Assembly: GCA_013335175.1 (NCBI GenBank)
Contig: JAAXWC010000001.1
Span: 1-64,000, forward strand
Length of the DNA: 64,000 nt
From: Candidatus Roizmanbacteria bacterium
GTDB lineage: Bacteria; Patescibacteriota; Microgenomatia; UBA1406; GWC2-37-13
Direction of reading: 5' to 3'
Both the position numbers and the translations under genes were made by a program. The stretch's first letter is position 1; each line of letters begins with the position of its first letter. The notes under the pieces were generated by a model that was given only the letters and a program-made list of their open reading frames with translations, searched no databases and was not told the DNA's origin. Below are positions 7,424 to 15,706 of the stretch, one piece after another.

Positions 7424-7539
7424 ATTTCTTTCAGAAGTTCAGATTTACCTAGACCAGCTTTTCCAATAATAGAGGTGAGTCGCATTCGATCTTTTAAATT
7501 TACGCACACAGGTCGACGTATGTCTCGATAATATCCATA
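7424..7539 (-). repeat. 116-bp duplicated fragment of the conjugation ATPase gene (Walker A segment)
   Basis: Aligns without gaps to 2988-3103 in the same orientation, with 7 mismatches by my count (about 94% identity). It encodes the remnant 'GKAGLGKSELLKE', corresponding to 'GKTGVGKSELLKE' in the parent gene. No start, domain or downstream frame accompanies it, so it is a non-functional fragment. It lies between the altered tRNA-Pro copy and the promoter of the GHKL gene. Confidence 0.9.
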
Positions 7540-7540
7540 G

Positions 7541-7570
7541 GTGACAATCGAGTGACTACTGTGGTACAAT
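7541..7570 (+). promoter_or_regulatory. Promoter of the GHKL ATPase gene
   Basis: GTGACA (7541-7546), 18-bp spacer, TACAAT (7565-7570), then 9 nt to the ATG at 7580. The close spacing suggests a leaderless or nearly leaderless mRNA. It abuts the duplicated ATPase fragment. Confidence 0.55.
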
Positions 7571-7579
7571 ACGCATGAA

Positions 7580-9091
7580 ATGGAAGATACTAACAAGATT
7601 TCTTCACTGAGAATAACATTTGACAAATCACACCTCTCTTCTATTGGCGAACGAATGTACAGCCAAAGCCTTGATCTTATTCGAGAACTGGTTGCAAATG
7701 CCTATGATGCAGATTCAAGTCGTGTAGAAATATCGGTCGGTTCACAATCACTGACGGTTCGCGATAATGGATCAGGTATGGATAGGGCAGGTTTGGAGCA
7801 GTATTTTACTATTGGATCAGCGTACAAAAAAAGTAATCCGGTCAGTTCAAAATACAAGAGAGCACGAATTGGAGAGTTTGGTATTGGAAAGTTTGCTGTG
7901 CTTTCACTTTGTGATCGATTTGAACTCTACACTTCTTCATCAGATTATGCTGCAACGGTTATCTTTGATCGGCAGGATTTTGAACATCAACAGGATTGGA
8001 CAGTGCCAATTATTGAGCACACTCCAACGGGAAAACAGGGGACATACGTAACCCTTTATAACGTAAAAAAAGATATTTCACTCCTCGATTTAGAGCGTTA
8101 TCTTACCAATTTATTTCCCCTCACCGACCCTCATTTTAGCATTGTACTGAATGAACGAAAATTAGAACCAAAGTATATTGCAGGTGAAAGAATCCGGATT
8201 CAGGAGTACACAAAATTTGGCACCATTAAAGGTGAAATTATCCTTGCTTCGCTTATGCTTTCAAAAGAATCTATCGGTATAGGAATTCGAGTGAAGGGAG
8301 TACTCATTAAGCGAAGTCTTTTTGGCGTTGACGCTAATGATTCGCTTTCCTTTCGTAAAGTTACTGGGGAGGTGAATGCTGATTTTCTCCTTATGAAAAC
8401 CGATCGTTCTGATTTTATTACAGATAGAGAAGAGTATGAATTATTTGAAAAAATAATGATTAAAAAATTGAAACGGGCAGTTTTGAAGATGGAAAAACGA
8501 CAAGTTTCGTATCAGGATAAGAAATCGGAAAAAGTGTTATCGGACGTATTGTTGATGATACGTGGGGCTTTACGAAGGAATAATACCATGTTTATCAGTG
8601 GCGATCTTCCACTCTTTGCTCGTCATAAAACAAAAAATCTTATTGCATCGGAGATAACAGATGGAATTATTGGTACAGAACTTTCGCAGAAAAAATCGCT
8701 TCCAAAAACCGAAGATGAAGAACTGAAAAAGTTAGTCAAAGAGGCAGTAAAAAAATTGAAACCGAAGTTGCGGGGAAGAGTCAAAACGCTTATGAAAGAT
8801 GAACAGCGCATTATCAAAAAAATTAAAATCGGTGGAACAGAACTGTTGGTTTCGTTTGCTCATTTGGGAGAAGAGGAAAAGGAAAGTTTTGTAGATGGCG
8901 GTATTATTTTTATCAACCGTGATCATGCGCTGTATAAACAGATCGAAACAAAAACTGATCTGATGTTCTACCATCTTATTCGTCTCGTTTCTCAGGAATT
9001 GATAAAGTTTGCCTATCCAAAAAATATTGAGGTTGCCTTTGACTGGCAGGGAAAACTGATGAAGGATTGCTATCAGGGAAGGGAAGAGTGA
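7580..9091 (+). CDS. GHKL-type (Hsp90/MutL/MORC-like) ATPase
   Basis: 503 residues. The N-terminal half is a GHKL ATP-binding domain: N-box 'RELVANAYDAD' (about residues 35-45, catalytic/Mg Glu-Asn), G1 'VRDNGSGMD' (about 60) and G2 'RIGEFGIGKFAVLSL' (about 95-109). A second alpha/beta region follows, then a lysine-rich helical segment (about 300-420) and a C-terminal domain without recognisable motifs. There is no histidine-kinase dimerisation helix or receiver, so it is not a sensor kinase. It may be a chaperone-like or DNA-associated ATPase; the role is unknown. It ends 1 nt from the convergent dCMP deaminase gene. Confidence 0.75.
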   Translation: MEDTNKISSLRITFDKSHLSSIGERMYSQSLDLIRELVANAYDADSSRVEISVGSQSLTVRDNGSGMDRAGLEQYFTIGSAYKKSNPVSSKYKRARIGEFGIGKFAVLSLCDRFELYTSSSDYAATVIFDRQDFEHQQDWTVPIIEHTPTGKQGTYVTLYNVKKDISLLDLERYLTNLFPLTDPHFSIVLNERKLEPKYIAGERIRIQEYTKFGTIKGEIILASLMLSKESIGIGIRVKGVLIKRSLFGVDANDSLSFRKVTGEVNADFLLMKTDRSDFITDREEYELFEKIMIKKLKRAVLKMEKRQVSYQDKKSEKVLSDVLLMIRGALRRNNTMFISGDLPLFARHKTKNLIASEITDGIIGTELSQKKSLPKTEDEELKKLVKEAVKKLKPKLRGRVKTLMKDEQRIIKKIKIGGTELLVSFAHLGEEEKESFVDGGIIFINRDHALYKQIETKTDLMFYHLIRLVSQELIKFAYPKNIEVAFDWQGKLMKDCYQGREE

Positions 9092-9092
9092 T

Positions 9093-9545
9093 TTATAAAA
9101 GAATGAGTTCAATTCCTGCTTGCTTCAACAGTAGCTCACCAAGAGGATCATGTTCTTCTTGTTTTGCGTAGATTGTTTTTATGCCACAGTTAATAATAAG
9201 TTTTGCACACTGACGGCAAGGCATTCCGGTAATATACATATTCGCATCTTTTGTAGAAACGCCATGATAGGCACATTGAATAATGGCATTTTGTTCTGCA
9301 TGAACGCAGATACATGAGTTTTTGTCTTCGCCTTCGGCAAGCTCATTTTTTTCCCGTCGAATGCATCGTTCGCAACCTCCCTCAAAACAAGGAGTAATCC
9401 CTGCGGGAGTGCCATTGTACCCGGTGGCGATGATACGTTTATCTTTTACGATAATCGCCCCTACCTGACGACGGATGCAATTTGAGCGTAATTTTGTGTC
9501 TTCGGCAATTTTCATAAAGTATTCATGCCAGCTTGGTCTGATCAT
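9093..9545 (-). CDS. dCMP deaminase (ComEB family)
   Basis: 150 residues. Zinc-dependent cytidine/deoxycytidylate deaminase motifs are intact: 'HAEQNAI' (zinc His and catalytic Glu) and 'PCRQC' (two zinc Cys). The extra cysteines in 'CFEGGCERC' match the second zinc site of dCMP deaminases. It converts dCMP to dUMP and so feeds the ThyA/FolA pair at 26.4-27.8 kb. A TACAAT box lies 10 nt before its ATG on the minus strand. Confidence 0.9.
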   Translation of the reverse strand: MIRPSWHEYFMKIAEDTKLRSNCIRRQVGAIIVKDKRIIATGYNGTPAGITPCFEGGCERCIRREKNELAEGEDKNSCICVHAEQNAIIQCAYHGVSTKDANMYITGMPCRQCAKLIINCGIKTIYAKQEEHDPLGELLLKQAGIELILL

Positions 9546-9609
9546 ATCAGGTATAATTGTAGCAGGAAAAAGAGAATTTGATCGTACACAATTTTAGATT
9601 ACAATCCGG

Positions 9610-9628
9610 ATTCCGGACAAGCCGGAAT
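9610..9628. repeat. Short palindromic repeat (ATTCCGG type)
   Basis: ATTCCGGACAAGCCGGAAT with 7-bp arms and flanking GATTCC/GACG text, one of the dispersed family present in most larger intergenic spaces here. It lies in the 130-bp gap before the glycoside hydrolase gene. Confidence 0.75.
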
Positions 9629-9676
9629 GACGTATAATTGTCGACGCATTCATGCGGCTTGGTGAAGGCCTACAAG

Positions 9677-11371
9677 ATGTTTCTTATGTTGCAAAAATTA
9701 ATTTTCGGTATCGTTTTTTTTCTGGCACCCCTGCTTCTTTGCGGTGGTATTTTTGCACAGGAAAATAACAAATTCGGCATACACCTTGCACAACCGCATG
9801 ATGATGATCTGTGGAAAGCACAAAAGTTGGTAAATTCCAATGGAGGAGACTGGGGATATATCACGCTCGTCATGCAGGAAAATGATCGAGACCATACGAA
9901 ATGGCAAAATGTCTTTAATATGTTGTCCGATATGCACCTGATTCCCATTATCCGTCTTGCAACAAAACCGGAGGGAGGAAACTGGAAGCGCCCGTCAAAA
10001 GAGGATGCAGATGGCTGGGCAAGTTTTTTGAACGGTTTGCATTGGGTTGTGAAGGATCGTTATATTATTTTATTCAATGAACCGAACCATGCTTCTGAAT
10101 GGGGTGGAGCGGTAGATCCAGTAAACTATGCAACCGTGACGAAAATTTTTGCACAAGAACTAAAAAAGAAAAGTGATGATTTTTATCTGATGCTTGCAGG
10201 ATTAGATGCTTCAACACCTTCTCAAAAACCACTCTATGAAGATGAAGGCTATTATTTAAAAGATGTAATTCAAACAATCGGTGTACAGGATTTTAATACG
10301 CTCTTTTCTGGGCTTTCTTCTCATTCCTATCCGAACCCGGGGTTTATTGGGAGTGTGGAAGGGACAGGAAAGGGGTCTATTCGTACCTATGAATGGGAGT
10401 TGGATTTATTAAAACAAATGGGCGTAAAAGATCTTCCCGTATTTATCACCGAAACCGGTTGGGATGGAGAACAACTATCTCGAACGTTAGTTGGCCAAAA
10501 TTATCAAACGGCATTTCAACAGGTGTGGCTCCCAGATTCTCGAGTGCAGGCAGTTACCCCTTTTATTCTTAACTATCAAAGTAAGCCCTTTCTTTCGTTT
10601 TCTTTTGCAAAACCAGGGAATTCCGAGTATTTTCCTCAGTACACAATTCTTCAATCCATGTCCAAAGTAAAGGGGAACCCGACGAGAGAAATAGCCGGTG
10701 AGGTTATTTGCAATCTCCCCGGAGAATTGGTAATCAACTCTGCATACCGGTTTAGTTGTGACATCAAGAATACCGGACAGACCGTAATCCAAGAAAAGGA
10801 CGGGTACACGGTTCGATTTGGAGGAGTAGATTCTCAGACCTATTTTTTCTCTTCCTTCAATCCCATTAAACCACTACAAACTTCATCTATCGATCTATAT
10901 GTGAAAACTGGGTCGGAATTAAAACAAAAACAAACAAAAATATATTTGGAAAAAAATGGAAAAACAATTGGGAAACCTCTTGAATGGGAATATAAAACGA
11001 TCGCGTTGCCAAGCCTCAAAATGAAAATTGATCTGTATCCGAAACTGCATGATTCCGGAAGTGACTTCCAGTTACAGGTTTTTGATGAGAAAGAACAACT
11101 CGTGTATAAGGTAGATGGTGTACAGTTTTCGAACAAATGGGGGACCATACCTGCAATTTATAACATTGTATTTGGAAAAAAATATCGAGTGGTTTTGTTG
11201 AAGCCATACTATCTTCCTCGACAGGAATACGTAACGTTTCAAAAAGGTGAAAATACAGTAAAATTTAAAATGATGTATCCTTTGGATTTTAATCGGGACG
11301 GTACGTTTGATTTTGGAGACATCGTCACTGTTTTTCAGAAGCCGGGGTTGCTGAACCTGTTTTCATTTTAA
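9677..11371 (+). CDS. Secreted glycoside hydrolase, clan A-like (GH5/GH39 type)
   Basis: 564 residues from the ATG at 9677. This start gives a clean signal peptide (residues 1-26: 'KLIFGIVFFLAPLLLCGGIFA' region); a TTG 39 nt upstream is in frame but lies in repeat DNA. Residues 30-330 look like a TIM barrel with the acid/base Glu in 'LFNEPNH' and the nucleophile Glu in 'FITETGWDG'. Residues 335-530 form beta-rich modules. The C-terminus has 'DFNRDGTFDFGDIV', one half of a dockerin-type calcium loop. The last 47 bp overlap the convergent epimerase gene. The substrate is not determinable. Confidence 0.75.
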   Translation: MFLMLQKLIFGIVFFLAPLLLCGGIFAQENNKFGIHLAQPHDDDLWKAQKLVNSNGGDWGYITLVMQENDRDHTKWQNVFNMLSDMHLIPIIRLATKPEGGNWKRPSKEDADGWASFLNGLHWVVKDRYIILFNEPNHASEWGGAVDPVNYATVTKIFAQELKKKSDDFYLMLAGLDASTPSQKPLYEDEGYYLKDVIQTIGVQDFNTLFSGLSSHSYPNPGFIGSVEGTGKGSIRTYEWELDLLKQMGVKDLPVFITETGWDGEQLSRTLVGQNYQTAFQQVWLPDSRVQAVTPFILNYQSKPFLSFSFAKPGNSEYFPQYTILQSMSKVKGNPTREIAGEVICNLPGELVINSAYRFSCDIKNTGQTVIQEKDGYTVRFGGVDSQTYFFSSFNPIKPLQTSSIDLYVKTGSELKQKQTKIYLEKNGKTIGKPLEWEYKTIALPSLKMKIDLYPKLHDSGSDFQLQVFDEKEQLVYKVDGVQFSNKWGTIPAIYNIVFGKKYRVVLLKPYYLPRQEYVTFQKGENTVKFKMMYPLDFNRDGTFDFGDIVTVFQKPGLLNLFSF

Positions 11372-12020
11372 GATGGAGCTGTGCAATTCTTGCCTCCAAT
11401 TCGTCTCCTGCATTACTGAGATAACTTCCTACACAAAGATAATTCGGGCGGTATTTTTTTTGCATAATTTGAGAAATAGTTCGATCATTTATTCCGCCAT
11501 CTACGTATATGGGGGACCTATAATCGTGCTTTTTTAATTGTTCAATTTTATATAACGAATCTGATAAGAAAGATCCTCCCTGAAATCCAGGATTAACCGT
11601 CATTATTTGTAAAAAAGGAATGGAGGAGAGAGTGTACTGTACTGCCAAATCATCAATCTGTTCTTCCGGGTTTATGGCAAGTCCTATAGTGAGATTATTA
11701 CATTCAAATTTGAGTTGTTCAAGTGGTGGGGCAAGTTTTGAATGAAGAAAAATATTCCCAATGGAAATGAGGGGGGAAAATATTTTAAGTTCTTGAAGTG
11801 CTTTTCGGTAATCGACGACCATGAGGTGAAAATCAAACACGATACCTTTTGGCGATAGAGAACATGTTTCTAAAACATTTTGTATTGATAGTGTTTTGTT
11901 TGGGACAAATGTTCCATCTGCAATGTCGATTTGTACGGTAGAAAAGTAGGGGGACACGGTAGTAATTTGCTTTTGCAATTCTTCTTTTGTTTTTACGAGG
12001 AGGGCGGGTATAATGTTCAT
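11325..12020 (-). CDS. rpe: Ribulose-phosphate 3-epimerase-like protein
   Basis: 231 residues of a TIM-barrel epimerase of the pentose phosphate pathway. Present: 'IDIADGTFVPN' (metal Asp), 'FDFHLMV' (metal His), 'TVNPGFQGG' (phosphate loop) and 'YVDGGIND' (catalytic Asp). Two usual residues differ: the first metal His (HxD) is Gln ('VQID'), and the N-terminal 'PSIL' Ser is missing ('IIPALL'). It is therefore a divergent Rpe-like enzyme; a related epimerase activity is possible. TATAAT lies 10 nt before its ATG. Its 3' end overlaps the glycoside hydrolase gene by 47 bp. Confidence 0.75.
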   Translation of the reverse strand: MNIIPALLVKTKEELQKQITTVSPYFSTVQIDIADGTFVPNKTLSIQNVLETCSLSPKGIVFDFHLMVVDYRKALQELKIFSPLISIGNIFLHSKLAPPLEQLKFECNNLTIGLAINPEEQIDDLAVQYTLSSIPFLQIMTVNPGFQGGSFLSDSLYKIEQLKKHDYRSPIYVDGGINDRTISQIMQKKYRPNYLCVGSYLSNAGDELEARIAQLHLKMKTGSATPASEKQ

Positions 12021-12074
12021 AGGTACTGTTATTATAGCTGAGAAGGTTGGTTGTTGAAAGGAGAAGCACCATCG

Positions 12075-12222
12075 TCATCCTCGACCTGCCGAGTCTAACT
12101 CGGCTCACTTGCCCTCAGATGCGATGAAAAACGAGTGCAAAGGGACGACAGCCACGTTCGACGTGGATCGAGGGGCCATCACTAACCCCCTGGATCCCCC
12201 TGTTCAGGGGGATGACGAGGAA
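12075..12222. repeat. Intergenic cluster of palindromic repeats
   Basis: Contains CCACGTTCGACGTGG, CCCCCTGTTCAGGGGG and GCCGAGTCTAACTCGGC, each a near-perfect inverted repeat, within the 246-bp gap between the epimerase and peptidase genes. The same motif types recur elsewhere in the window. No gene is seen here. Confidence 0.7.
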
Positions 12223-12266
12223 AGGCAAAAACGACGTAAATTGAACTTATCAATACACATAACTTT

Positions 12267-13601
12267 ATGAACAAACAAGCAATTCTGAAAACCCTTTCCG
12301 ATTTTGTTGCTATTCAGTCCGTTTCCACAAAACCAGCTCACTGGCCGGAAATGATGAGGGCAGTATCGTTTTTGGGAGATAAATTTACGTCTCTTGGCTT
12401 TGAAGTAGAAGTTATCAAAAGTAAAACAGAAAAAGCACCTCCGCTTCTTGTTGCTTCTCGCATCATTTCGCCATCGGTAAAAACACTGGGCATTTATGGC
12501 CATTATGATGTCCAACCGGAAGATCCACTTTCCGAATGGAACAGTGGACCGTATTCACTCACGCTAAAGGATGGAAAAATAGTTGGACGAGGTGTCGCAG
12601 ATAACAAGGGGCATGTAATTCAAAATATTTCTGCAATTGAAAATCTTATCAATGCCAATCAGTTGAAACACAATGTTGTTTTTTTGATCGAGGGTGAGGA
12701 AGAATTGGGGAGTGAACATTTTGAAGAATTAGTGATACAGGCAAAGAATCGTATCAAAACAGCGGATGTATTTTATATAAATGACGGGGAAATGTATGGG
12801 AAGAATAAACCAGCTATCGAGTATGCGTTACGCGGTTTGGTATCTCTTGAAATAGAACTTGAAATAGGGAAACAAGATCTTCATTCCGGTGCATATGGAA
12901 ACCGTGCAATAAATCCTGTACTGGTAGCAGCTGATTTGATTACAAAAATAAAAGATAGTAAAACAGGGAAGATTGTAATCCCCGAATTTAACGATGCAGT
13001 TCGTACTATTTCTGAAGAAGAACGTACGCTATTAAAATCCATATATAAATCTGATGAATTGGAACAGGAAGAAATGGGTACGTATGGAGTTGTGTCTTTA
13101 GAAAAAGCTAATCCGACATTATCGAGTAAAATATATCCATCTTTTGATGTGCATGGAATTAAGGGCGGTTATACCGATCCGGGGTCAAAAAATATCATTC
13201 CTCGTTCGGTTTCGTTTAAATGTTCGTTTCGTTTGGTAGAAAATCAGGACCCCCAAATAATTGAAAAATTGGTAATAGATTTTATTACACAAAATGTCCC
13301 CAACGGGGTAAAATGTACCATTACAAAACAGGGGGTAACGCCTCCGTTTTATACGAGTATAGATAACGGAGAAGTAACAAAAATGGCGGAGATAATGGGA
13401 AAAGTGTTTGGGAATAAAACGGTGTTTACCCGATCGGGTGGTTCTGTTGGTGCAGCTGGTGTTTTGCAGAATTTATTCCACAAACCCGTACTCCTTTCAG
13501 GATTTGTGTTGCCCGATTGCGGCATGCATTCTCCAAACGAAAACTTTGATGAGGAGATGTTCTGGAAGGGAATCGAGGCAATGCAACAGGTATTTACATA
13601 G
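12267..13601 (+). CDS. M20 family metallopeptidase (dipeptidase-like)
   Basis: 444 residues, the normal length for M20 dipeptidases. Di-zinc ligands and catalytic residues are visible: 'YGHYDVQP' (His, Asp), 'GRGVADNKG' (bridging Asp), 'EGEEELGS' (catalytic Glu and metal Glu), 'INDGE' (Asp) and C-terminal 'GMHSPNE' (His). The central 'LDLHSG'-like segment (QDLHSGAYG) starts the dimerisation domain, as in carnosinase-type enzymes. It probably cleaves dipeptides taken up from the host or environment. No signal peptide, so cytoplasmic. Confidence 0.88.
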   Translation: MNKQAILKTLSDFVAIQSVSTKPAHWPEMMRAVSFLGDKFTSLGFEVEVIKSKTEKAPPLLVASRIISPSVKTLGIYGHYDVQPEDPLSEWNSGPYSLTLKDGKIVGRGVADNKGHVIQNISAIENLINANQLKHNVVFLIEGEEELGSEHFEELVIQAKNRIKTADVFYINDGEMYGKNKPAIEYALRGLVSLEIELEIGKQDLHSGAYGNRAINPVLVAADLITKIKDSKTGKIVIPEFNDAVRTISEEERTLLKSIYKSDELEQEEMGTYGVVSLEKANPTLSSKIYPSFDVHGIKGGYTDPGSKNIIPRSVSFKCSFRLVENQDPQIIEKLVIDFITQNVPNGVKCTITKQGVTPPFYTSIDNGEVTKMAEIMGKVFGNKTVFTRSGGSVGAAGVLQNLFHKPVLLSGFVLPDCGMHSPNENFDEEMFWKGIEAMQQVFT

Positions 13602-13627
13602 AGATGAATGAGTAGCGTGTCTTGCAT

Positions 13628-13725
13628 TGTCATCCCCGACCTGATCGGGGATCCATGGATTTAGTTTATTAAATAGATTCCGGACCCGCACCATCCGGGG
13701 CAGGCTCCCCTGTCCGGAATGACGA
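13628..13725. repeat. Intergenic palindromic repeats
   Basis: CATCCCCGACCTGATCGGGGAT followed by GATTCCGGACC and a distant TCCGGAATGACG, forming nested inverted repeats in the 160-bp gap before the NUDIX gene. Confidence 0.7.
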
Positions 13726-13761
13726 CGAGACCTCTATTAAAACTGCGCTATAATTATTCAT

Positions 13762-14223
13762 ATGACTCATATCGTAGATCCCGATAAAGCGCATTATTTA
13801 TTTACGAACAATATAAAATTTCTGCAAAAAGTTCTGATTTTTCATCCGACAGATCAAACGTTTCTTGCATTAAAAAGATCTTCAGAAGATATTTCTCGTC
13901 CAAATTGTTGGGACCTTCCCGGAGGAAATGTTGCATTTGGTGAACTTAACACGGATGCTCTAGAACGAGAAGTAAAAGAAGAAACAAATCTATCATTTTC
14001 AGGATTGGAACCGGTGATCGTTACTACCAGTTTTGATAAAAACGAGGAACGATACTATTTATTCATTGGATATAAAGCCAGAGCTTCGTCAACACTGGTA
14101 ACTCTCAGTCATGAACATTCTGAGTTTCGCTGGGTAACAAAAGATGAATTTATGGAGGAAGAGTCAGCTGATTTTTTGCAAAAGTTAGTGCAAGCCTATT
14201 ACGAATTACGCCATAAAAAATAG
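13762..14223 (+). CDS. NUDIX hydrolase
   Basis: 153 residues. The Nudix box is intact: 'GGNVAFGELNTDALEREVKEETNL' pattern, i.e. G-x5-E-x7-REVxEET, near residues 53-75. It hydrolyses nucleoside diphosphates linked to another group; the exact substrate cannot be told. TATAAT at 13749-13754 is 7 nt before the ATG. The SGNH hydrolase gene starts 1 nt after its stop, so the two form an operon, probably with the HAD gene. Confidence 0.88.
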   Translation: MTHIVDPDKAHYLFTNNIKFLQKVLIFHPTDQTFLALKRSSEDISRPNCWDLPGGNVAFGELNTDALEREVKEETNLSFSGLEPVIVTTSFDKNEERYYLFIGYKARASSTLVTLSHEHSEFRWVTKDEFMEEESADFLQKLVQAYYELRHKK

Positions 14224-14224
14224 T

Positions 14225-14845
14225 ATGAGTACCATTTTTGTTTTTGGTGATAGCATTGCATATGGAGATTGGGATCAGGAAGGCGGGTGGGTAAATCGTC
14301 TGCACAAAGAAATAAATCAAAAAGTACTCAATAGTAATTTTGAAACGTATGGTGCGATATATAATCTTGGTATTCCGGGAGATACATCTCAAGAAATATG
14401 TGAACGATTTGAGCAGGAAATAAAGGTCCGTATTGATACAACAGAGGATACTCTTATTTACTTAGCTGTTGGAGTTAACGATTCCCAGGTAGAATTAGCA
14501 ACAGGTAGCAATCTTGTCTCACCGCACATTTTTAAAACTAACATACAGTTACTTGCGTATAAAGCGAAGAAATTATCAATACCTCTTACTCTCATAGGAA
14601 TTACCCCCGTCGATGAATCGAAAGTGTTTCCTATGCCATGGAAGCTAACCCACGGCTATAAAAATGCAGAAATTATAAAATATAATCAAATTTTAAAAGA
14701 GGTAGCTCAGTCGGAGCACCTATCGTTTGTAGATGTGTTCTCGGAGTTTATAAAAACAGAATATACAGATTTATTACTTACCGATGGAGTGCATCCCAAT
14801 ACACAAGGTCATCAACTGCTTTTTGAGGTTATTAAATTCATTTAG
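14225..14845 (+). CDS. SGNH/GDSL-type hydrolase
   Basis: 206 residues. The four SGNH blocks are visible: 'VFGDSIAYG' (nucleophile Ser), Gly in 'LGIPGDTS', 'VGVNDS' (Asn) and 'LTDGVHPNTQG' (catalytic Asp and His). Such enzymes are esterases or lipases on small esters or acylated sugars. No signal peptide, so it acts in the cytoplasm. It starts 1 nt after the NUDIX stop. Confidence 0.85.
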   Translation: MSTIFVFGDSIAYGDWDQEGGWVNRLHKEINQKVLNSNFETYGAIYNLGIPGDTSQEICERFEQEIKVRIDTTEDTLIYLAVGVNDSQVELATGSNLVSPHIFKTNIQLLAYKAKKLSIPLTLIGITPVDESKVFPMPWKLTHGYKNAEIIKYNQILKEVAQSEHLSFVDVFSEFIKTEYTDLLLTDGVHPNTQGHQLLFEVIKFI

Positions 14846-14893
14846 CCAAACAACTGATAGAGGATAATTCCTTAGTAAAACATAATTATTCTT

Positions 14894-15541
14894 ATGAAAT
14901 ATACAACACTCATTTTTGATTTTGATGGTACGTTAGCAGATACCAAGACAAGTATTTTGACAACGGTAAAAAAAACACAGGAAGTTATGAATCTCAAATC
15001 TGCAAATGAAACTGAAATAGTAAAACGTATTGGTCTTCCGTTGAAAACCACTTTTGAAGAATTGTATGGGCTAACGAGTACCGAACTAGATACAGCTATA
15101 ACGTTGTATCGCTCAATGTACGATGAAGTTGCTTTAAAAACTGTTACATTATTTCCAGAAGTTTATAAAACTTTACAAGTATTTCATAATAAAGGAATAA
15201 AGCTTACGGTCGCCTCGAGTAAAGGTAAGCAAAGTCTTGTGAAATTACTAGAAAATCTTGAAGTTTCTGAAATGATATCTTATATCGCTGGAGAACAAGA
15301 TGTGGAAAATAAAAAGCCAGCACCTGATCTTGTTTTTCATATATTAAAGACCATAAAAGATGATTCTGCAAATACGTTAGTCATAGGGGACACAAAGTAT
15401 GATATTCAAATGGGACGAAGTGCTGGATGTTCTACCTGTGGCGTGACCTATGGCAATGGTACGAAACAAGAACTAGAGACCGCATCATCAACATATGTTA
15501 TAGACACTTTTGAGAAGCTGAGAGATATTGTCATGGACTGA
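14894..15541 (+). CDS. HAD-family phosphatase (phosphoglycolate phosphatase-like)
   Basis: 215 residues with all HAD motifs: I 'FDFDGTLADT' (nucleophile and acid Asp), II 'VASSKGK' (Ser), III 'KKPAPD' (Lys) and IV 'IGDTKYDIQMG' (Asp pair). A helical cap sits between motifs I and II, as in Gph/PGMB-type enzymes. Substrate unknown. CATAAT lies 7 nt before the ATG, consistent with its own leaderless promoter. Confidence 0.85.
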   Translation: MKYTTLIFDFDGTLADTKTSILTTVKKTQEVMNLKSANETEIVKRIGLPLKTTFEELYGLTSTELDTAITLYRSMYDEVALKTVTLFPEVYKTLQVFHNKGIKLTVASSKGKQSLVKLLENLEVSEMISYIAGEQDVENKKPAPDLVFHILKTIKDDSANTLVIGDTKYDIQMGRSAGCSTCGVTYGNGTKQELETASSTYVIDTFEKLRDIVMD

Positions 15542-15706
15542 AAAACATTTGTAGCAAAAATCTTTTCTGGCTTTTTTTTGATCTTGAAATGATAGCCAAG
15601 TGTTTATACGGATCGACATCGGTTGAAGAACTTCATGCAATAACTTAAAATGGTAAACTAGTCTCGCAAAATAGCATCAAACCGTAGGAGGGAAGAGATG
15701 GTATCT

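Noticed and set aside
7402-7626. 74-codon minus-strand frame containing a Walker A motif
   Set aside because: It is the duplicated ATPase fragment with unrelated ends, overlaps the promoter and start of the GHKL gene, and has no domain beyond the P-loop.
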